This document shows positions 58,224 to 64,000 of a stretch of DNA of 64,000 bases, one piece after another. Numbering within the stretch: the first letter of the stretch is position 1; every line of letters starts with the position of its first letter. The notes beneath the pieces are model-generated. The model made no database searches, was not told the origin of the DNA, and saw only the letters and a list, made by a program, of their open reading frames with translations. The position numbers and the translations under genes are program-made. The DNA is from Coniella vitis (lineage: Eukaryota; Ascomycota; Sordariomycetes; Diaporthales; Schizoparmaceae): NCBI GenBank assembly GCA_011317545.1, contig WUJK01000001.1:4631001-4695000 (forward strand), read 5' to 3'.

Positions 58224-59393
58224 GCATCAACATACACTCTCTCACAGGCAGCAAGATACGGGAGACCTTTTCCAGCGTGTATTGCATATATAGGTCCCCC
58301 CCCCCCAAGTCCCCCTCTCAAAACACACATCGACATGTAGCATCATAAGTGTAGATAGTATGTCTGTATAAGCAAGAGTTATATTTGGCCCACGCTCCGT
58401 CAGTACATCAATCAGCCAAGAGGGGAAAAAGAAAGTCAACCCGGCCTTTTTACGCCGTTCAAAGGCTGCCACACATTACGTTTCTTGTGCTGCTTGTGAC
58501 GGAAAGTGGTCCCTTCCAATCTTGTTGCATCATAATTCGAGATCTGAGAAAGACGTAAAGGACGCCCCAAAAGAAACACACAGAGTACCAAGTGCTACAT
58601 ACGGACTGAAAAGTGTAATGATATCTTTCTTACATGCATACATATCCACCAAGTGACGAGGGGCCGGACATTCAGTTGAAGTGGGATACTGGAACTTGTA
58701 GAGGGTTGGTTGAATGCATGCATTGGACGCCAGGGCCAAGAAATCAGTTCATGCAAAACAGGATTTATCTTCCCTAACTGGGACGAAGCTACAGACAATA
58801 TGGCAATTTGCAAAAAAGAGGAGGGCGTGCGGGTGGTTGGTAGGCAATGTCATTTAGAAAAGATGGTGATCGAAAACCAGAGGCCGGGGCATTGTGGAAT
58901 GTAATGTGACAAGTGTGAATGGAGAGTACAGGCGGACTTGAAGTCTACAAACCTGTCTGCAATAATGATAAGTGTTATACAAAGCAGACTATGTGGAGGA
59001 TAAAGTGGCACGTCTTGATCACACTGCGAAAGAGCAATTACTTATGCTGGAAAACGACGCGGGTGCTTTGTGCTCGTTTCTGCGTTCTATTCAAAAGGAC
59101 AACATCGATCTCCTAGTACTCGCGATAGCATTGGAATATCAAGACGATCATTAAAGGCAGACAAAAACTTTTGTGGTATTGCTTTTTGATCAAATAACCT
59201 CCCCATCGTAATGCACACCAAACTCCAACTTGTAGTACACTGTTTCCAGGGGACGCGACATGGAAAGTCAACCGCCCCCCTACAGTATCTTGTCAATGGA
59301 AAAAAAAAAAAAAGACTGCTCCTCCCTTCTTGCTCCATTATGTAGCGTGTATAAAGTGTATGAGAACATATGTCCAGAGAAAATAAAACCTTT
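58224..59393. other. intergenic region, TSC2 3' side
   Basis: No gene is seen. It begins immediately at the transposon border and has ordinary base composition with plentiful CpA/TpG. The last few hundred bases are probably the TSC2 3' untranslated region. It includes a C-run near 58297-58306 and an A-tract near 59300-59313. Confidence 0.6.
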
Positions 59394-62300
59394 TCAAGCC
59401 CACTTTGAAAAGTCAAGGCTTTCCACAAGATAGTCCAGATTGCTAAGCGGCGTGTGCACCTCGGTGTCGGCTGTGGACGTGCTCATAACCGAGCTGCGGT
59501 GGCTCTGCGAGTTGGGTTCGCTCGTCGAGGTCAGGAAGGTGGCAACCGATGCACGCCGCATGTTGCTCAGCGACGAGATTGTGCTATCTCTAATGCCGCT
59601 TGCCGGGCGACTGTCGGCCTGTGGAGAGGGCGCATGCCCTGCTTGCTGCTGCGCCGAGGCGAGCGCGCTGCTCAGAGACAGAGGGGGCGGTGCCGGTGTA
59701 CCAGCGGCGGGCGTGTTGGGAGCGTTGGTTGCAGGCGGACTGAACACGGATACGGTCATGCCTTGTGGAGCATAGCGTTCTCGGAGCCGAGTGATCTCTC
59801 TGAGTCGGCTGCGCCAAGATGAGGGATACTCGCCGAGCTCTCTGTTGGCCCAAACCACTGAAAAGACCGAGGCATTCAGGGCTAGCAGTCTGATAAAGTC
59901 GGGCAGAGCCTTCAAGTCAACCATCTTTGTGGCAGCACATGGCGAGATTTCTGGGAATCCTTCTTTGCTCATCACCTGGACCTTGAAGAACGGTGCGTAT
60001 GTGCTTGGGTCCATATGGGTCTCGTCCGCATTTTCAGCATCTTGTCCATTCTGTCCCCCCTCGGTGGTACTTTTGTGCCATTTCAAGGCATTCTCACGAG
60101 ACGCAACGAAGGAAGCTCGCGACTCGGGCGTAATGACTATGTAGACATAGTTGAATTCGGAGGGAAAGGTCTCAAAGTTGAACGGGAGACCCGAGTCATT
60201 GAAGACAATGTTGACAAAATCATTTCCAATGTGCCTCTTTTTGTTGATGCACTGAGGATCGTGTTCGAGATTTGTGGGCATTTGCGTGATGACATGAAAC
60301 ACAATTTCCGTCAGCCGGTCCCGCCAACAAAAAGTATACTGCCCATCTGTATCGTACTCCCGGTCCAAGCCTTGCGTGTTAAAATCAGCTCCCTTGAGCT
60401 TGGTCAGAGTCCCTATTCCGTTCAGGAACTCAATGTAGTCAGCGCTCCCCGAGACATTCTGCAGGATATCCGCTTCCTTGGTTTGATTTTCGCCAATATA
60501 GATGATGCCCACTTTGTGTCCGTCGACAGGGGAAATGCGATCAAAGATCTTGATGCTCCGGCCGACTGCCTCGTCATCTGGGAGAGGGAGCGGGCGGAGG
60601 GCGGGCTCAAGACTTTGTGGCACCGACGACAACAGATGGACGAGGAGATGACTCGGAAGGGCGCCATTTGTTGAAACGGAGCCTCTGGAGCTGCCACCGC
60701 GGCCAAAGAATTCTACCTGATGAGCTGGTGGAGGCCGGACGTTGTGACGGATGGTGTAGAATGAAGTGCCTGATGGTTGTCTCTTGGTGAGTTGAACCCA
60801 AGGTGTAGATTTGTGTTGCTTGATGGAAATGAGGCTGTTGGCAATGATCCATCGTTTCTCAGTGTAGTCAGAACTCTTGAGATCGGTGAACCAGGGGCTT
60901 TCAACAGACTCATCAGCGTCTGCGTAGGCAACTCTCTGCATGAAATCCATGGTGATCAGGGCTTGCTCGTCTGTCATGAGGCCGCCGTCTGGACCTTGGA
61001 ATAGCCTCTTTGCGATCCAGCCCACATGTTTCGCTCGGTCACTCAACCGCAAAGCCAGAAACCAAAAGATAATCACGTGGTACGCAAGTGCGTAGACATA
61101 CTGAGGCAAATCGTCACTGGTGGTAGGCTGTCCGAGCATGTCGTAGTCATGGGTTACGTGGATGGTAGCAGCCACGGCATCACCTGTATAGCTGGTGCGG
61201 GTGTTGCGCCTCTTGTCGCGTACGGCATCCAGGTATCTGAAACACATGCCGAATATAATGCGGAATTCGTCATCAATGAAGTTGCTGTATAGTGCTGGGA
61301 GCCTGGCCAGGCCGGCCAGGAACTCCAAAATATGCACGGCGACAAAAGGTTGCGTGATGACGGTAGACATCTTCTGCAGAATTGTAACGAGTGCCTTTGT
61401 GGTGGCAAGAGGCATTTCATGACAGCAAATGGTCAAGGCATGAATGCACGTCTTTGCTGTGGAATGGCCGATGCCCTGCAAAAAGGTGCGCACCAGGTCG
61501 TCATCCTCTGGCTTGTTAAAGTGCTGATGGTAACTCATAATTGTTGTCAGCGATTGAAAGATGCAGATGTTGACCTCAGGCCGGCGCAGCCCGGTAGCTG
61601 GTGGAGGGTCCTGGAAGAGGTTGTGTTTGCTCTGCTCACACAAGATGCGGCGAGCGTCCAGAATTTGCGGTATGGCGTCGCGGAACAGAGCATGGTTGCT
61701 CAGCTGCGACGGGAGGTGCACTAGACAGAAACTGTATACTTCCCAGTCACTCCCCGAGGTAAGATTGTGGAGGATTGCATCGAGCCATGCCGTTATGCGA
61801 AGGTCGCCAGCGAGTGAGATGTTGACTTCAAGTTTATCTTCAGCATCTTCCGTATCGTCATTGTCCTCGCTGAATCCCTTTTCGTCTCCTTGCAGCTGCA
61901 CTTCGTCTTGATCCACATGGGAGAAGAGCACGGGGCTGGCACTTGGCGATGGGGTCTCTGGCAGCGCATCGGCATCGGGTAGAGACCACAACTGATGATA
62001 TCTGGTAACACTGACTTTGGTGGCTATACTCGTCGTGCGGCTCGGGACTATTCGATCTTGGCCCGTGGAACTGAATGATAAGCCCCTGGTTGTCCGCATA
62101 GGAATACCATGGTCACTCTTGGATCGATGTGTGGCCGCTGCCTCCTCTGCAAGTTTTCTAGCCAAAGAGGCTTCTGTTCGGTGGAGCACACCAGCCAGTC
62201 CTTCCGACTCTGTGAATACGGTGAGATATATGCGGTTCGCCCAGTCAGCCCTCAGTCGGAACAACATCTTCATGGCGGTCAAGCGAGCATCAGTCGACTG

Positions 62301-64000
62301 TGCATTTCTGGCAGTATCAACTAGCAGGTTGAAAGCGGTGCTAGCTTTGCGCCCGTCCAGATTCATCGTCTTCATGAATAGTTGCACATAACCTCTCGCT
62401 ACCACATCAGAAGGACTTTGGGCAGTCGTAGGGTCTTCCACTGCGCCTGGCGGCTCGAGAGAAGCCATTGGCGAGAGCAAATGCTCGCTTGTGATGACGC
62501 CATTGAGCCTGTGGACAATGTATTCAAAAAGCGTCAACTCAGCGGCGGCAGCAACAGAGACCATGAAAGAGACAGTTTCCTGAAGAACAACAGTGTCGGT
62601 TTCCTCTGCAATCCCTGATAGAATCTGCTCCACGATATTGGGTACGCATTCTTCCTCTAGCTCGTCCCCTAATAGTTCCACTAGGTCATAAACCTCAGTC
62701 ACGCTCTGGAGAGCCTGGACTCGCACGGCAGTTGAGCGATCGCCATCACCATAGAAAGAATGCAGGACCAGCGAGATGTTCGTTTCCCACTCCAAGTCCG
62801 AAGGGTAGCAGCACCGAAACTCTTTGAAATGATCCAGCACAAGGGCTGCTGTGGAATCAGGAAGGACGTGAGGGATCCTGGTAAGAAAGGCGATACATTC
62901 TTGCTTTTGGATGAAATCGAAGTCGCTCATTTGAAACAAGGCCTCCAGCCTCCGCAACAAGTCGTTGAGCTCTTTCAAGACGATATCGCCCCTTTTAACG
63001 GCGCTTCGTGAAAAGCTTGACCTTGGATGCGAGAGATCATTGTCGTAACACAGGCGACCAACACACTTTTCGGCTACGGCTAGGATGATTGTCCAGTCTT
63101 CGTCCGCGAGAAGAGGGTTCAGGTTCTGGTCGCCGTCATCAAACAAAGTGTTGATGAGCCTCAGGGTAGATGCAGCGATGCGCCTGGAGTTCGACTTGTC
63201 TACAACATTACTGCATCCGTCGATCAGTAGTGCTAGAGGCACCGTAGGGTAGCCCTTTTCAGCTGATTTCCATATCAACTTTTCGAGGACGCTCAGGGCG
63301 CCTCTAACGCTCCTGGTTGCCTCGGTCGTATCCTGTCCTTTCCGGGGGTAATCTCTCAATAGGCTCAGCAGCACTCGCACCGTAGCTTGGCCATTGTGTG
63401 ACTTGAGCAGGTTGGACAGCGTGTGCCAAGATGTCTTTTGGAGACTAACCACAAGACAGTGGATTGAGCTCAGAATTTCAACGCAGCGGCTCAGAGTCCG
63501 TTTGGGCACGGAACCAAATGTAATGATGGCGTCAATGACTTCGATGCAAGAGGTCAGGTCTTCTTCAGCAGTGGTCTTCATGCAGATGTCTAGAAGCGTA
63601 TCAATGAGACGCGCAATCACATCATCGTCAGCGACCCTGAAGTTGAATTTCAGGACTTCAATGATGAATGCAACCAAAAGGGTGAAGAGCCTGTCCTCGG
63701 CTGTTGACGTGACAGACGGCGCTGTGGAGGACACTTTGGAGATTTTCTTGTCACGTAGCGCCAGTCTTCGTCTTTGCTTTGCAGCATTATACGCATCGGC
63801 AAGCCATGTCGTTAGGAGGGGGATGATGTCGTAGTCGAAACCAGAGATGTTCCGACCGTGATTCGTCAGGTCAACAAGAGCCGTCAATCGTAAGTTCAGG
63901 TCGTCGGGGTTCGCCGGTGCGGCAATTGTTTGAAAGTATTCTTTGCGCTCGATATCGGTGGTTGATGGATTCTTGACGCATTCTGCCATCAGCTCCCAGC
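59394..64000 (-). CDS. TSC2: tuberin (TSC2) homologue, RapGAP domain, 5' end outside window
   Basis: GTPase-activating subunit of the tuberous sclerosis complex, which inactivates Rheb and so restrains TORC1 at the lysosome/vacuole surface. The frame runs uninterrupted from the window edge (WELMAECVKN, still open upstream) to a stop at 59394-59396, about 1535 residues, no introns seen. It has an alpha-helical tuberin region in the N-terminal two thirds. The RapGAP domain is near 60560-60100: FLNGIGTLTKLKG, then DTDGQYTFCWRDRLTEIVFH, then KKRHIGNDFVNIVFNDSG containing the catalytic Asn of HIGND, then FNYVYIVI. A Pro/Ser/Ala-rich tail ends in LVESLDFSKWA. It lies 1.2 kb from the RIP block, and I see no RIP-type damage. 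Confidence 0.93.
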   Translation of the reverse strand, partial: WELMAECVKNPSTTDIERKEYFQTIAAPANPDDLNLRLTALVDLTNHGRNISGFDYDIIPLLTTWLADAYNAAKQRRRLALRDKKISKVSSTAPSVTSTAEDRLFTLLVAFIIEVLKFNFRVADDDVIARLIDTLLDICMKTTAEEDLTSCIEVIDAIITFGSVPKRTLSRCVEILSSIHCLVVSLQKTSWHTLSNLLKSHNGQATVRVLLSLLRDYPRKGQDTTEATRSVRGALSVLEKLIWKSAEKGYPTVPLALLIDGCSNVVDKSNSRRIAASTLRLINTLFDDGDQNLNPLLADEDWTIILAVAEKCVGRLCYDNDLSHPRSSFSRSAVKRGDIVLKELNDLLRRLEALFQMSDFDFIQKQECIAFLTRIPHVLPDSTAALVLDHFKEFRCCYPSDLEWETNISLVLHSFYGDGDRSTAVRVQALQSVTEVYDLVELLGDELEEECVPNIVEQILSGIAEETDTVVLQETVSFMVSVAAAAELTLFEYIVHRLNGVITSEHLLSPMASLEPPGAVEDPTTAQSPSDVVARGYVQLFMKTMNLDGRKASTAFNLLVDTARNAQSTDARLTAMKMLFRLRADWANRIYLTVFTESEGLAGVLHRTEASLARKLAEEAAATHRSKSDHGIPMRTTRGLSFSSTGQDRIVPSRTTSIATKVSVTRYHQLWSLPDADALPETPSPSASPVLFSHVDQDEVQLQGDEKGFSEDNDDTEDAEDKLEVNISLAGDLRITAWLDAILHNLTSGSDWEVYSFCLVHLPSQLSNHALFRDAIPQILDARRILCEQSKHNLFQDPPPATGLRRPEVNICIFQSLTTIMSYHQHFNKPEDDDLVRTFLQGIGHSTAKTCIHALTICCHEMPLATTKALVTILQKMSTVITQPFVAVHILEFLAGLARLPALYSNFIDDEFRIIFGMCFRYLDAVRDKRRNTRTSYTGDAVAATIHVTHDYDMLGQPTTSDDLPQYVYALAYHVIIFWFLALRLSDRAKHVGWIAKRLFQGPDGGLMTDEQALITMDFMQRVAYADADESVESPWFTDLKSSDYTEKRWIIANSLISIKQHKSTPWVQLTKRQPSGTSFYTIRHNVRPPPAHQVEFFGRGGSSRGSVSTNGALPSHLLVHLLSSVPQSLEPALRPLPLPDDEAVGRSIKIFDRISPVDGHKVGIIYIGENQTKEADILQNVSGSADYIEFLNGIGTLTKLKGADFNTQGLDREYDTDGQYTFCWRDRLTEIVFHVITQMPTNLEHDPQCINKKRHIGNDFVNIVFNDSGLPFNFETFPSEFNYVYIVITPESRASFVASRENALKWHKSTTEGGQNGQDAENADETHMDPSTYAPFFKVQVMSKEGFPEISPCAATKMVDLKALPDFIRLLALNASVFSVVWANRELGEYPSSWRSRLREITRLRERYAPQGMTVSVFSPPATNAPNTPAAGTPAPPPLSLSSALASAQQQAGHAPSPQADSRPASGIRDSTISSLSNMRRASVATFLTSTSEPNSQSHRSSVMSTSTADTEVHTPLSNLDYLVESLDFSKWA

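Overview
The window is nuclear DNA from a filamentous ascomycete (Pezizomycotina). The evidence is short GT..AG introns of 54 to 94 bp, a CCR4 / AcrB / PDR-transporter / tuberin gene set of filamentous-fungal type, and a 29-kb AT-rich block in which CpA/TpG has been almost erased, the signature of repeat-induced point mutation (RIP). I cannot place it to genus. A hypocrealean or dothideomycete fungus is possible, but that is a guess.

Layout. 1-905: leader and promoter region of CCR4. 906-3279 (+): CCR4 deadenylase, one intron. 3280-10982: 7.7 kb without a convincing gene, rich in homopolymers, microsatellites and a recurring TACTATGTA-like motif. 10983-14264 (+): AcrB-type coiled-coil membrane protein of the ubiquitination/deubiquitination network. 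15406-20253 (-): full-length PDR (ABCG) multidrug transporter, two introns, convergent with acrB. 20254-25052: gene-poor, with a 20-bp tandem repeat and two telomere-like CCCTAACCCT motifs. 25053-26767 (+): GNAT-domain protein resembling the C-terminal half of fungal GH3-GNAT (NagZ/Ngs1-like) proteins. 26768-29029: gene-poor, microsatellites. 29035-58218: nested transposon block. 59394-64000 (-): tuberin (TSC2) homologue with RapGAP domain, running off the window.

The transposon block resolves into layers with base-level junctions. A Ty1/copia element (124/121-bp LTRs, CTAAT target duplication) was hit by a Ty3/gypsy chromovirus (Gypsy-1, 241-bp LTRs, AATAC duplication). Gypsy-1 was hit by a second member of its own family (Gypsy-2, 239-bp LTRs, CTATA duplication), and Gypsy-2 was hit by a 7.57-kb Helitron on the minus strand. 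Gypsy-1 supplies the uninterrupted Helitron target site. Two solo LTRs of another family, in opposite orientations and each with a perfect 5-bp duplication, sit in the 3' half of the copia element. Subtracting the inserts gives 5,169 bp for copia, 7,461 for Gypsy-1 and 7,480 for Gypsy-2 (also less a 913-bp internal tandem duplication), all normal lengths, so the layers are mutually consistent.

The most novel-looking item is a spliced antisense open reading frame between integrase and the 3' LTR of the gypsy family, seen in both copies, with lysine/arginine-rich N-terminus, Cys-x2-Cys pairs and an Asp/Asn/Gly-rich tail. The Helitron also carries an opposite-strand Asn/Asp-rich reading frame. 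The host genes flanking the block look intact and unmutated, and the border at 58218 is sharp.
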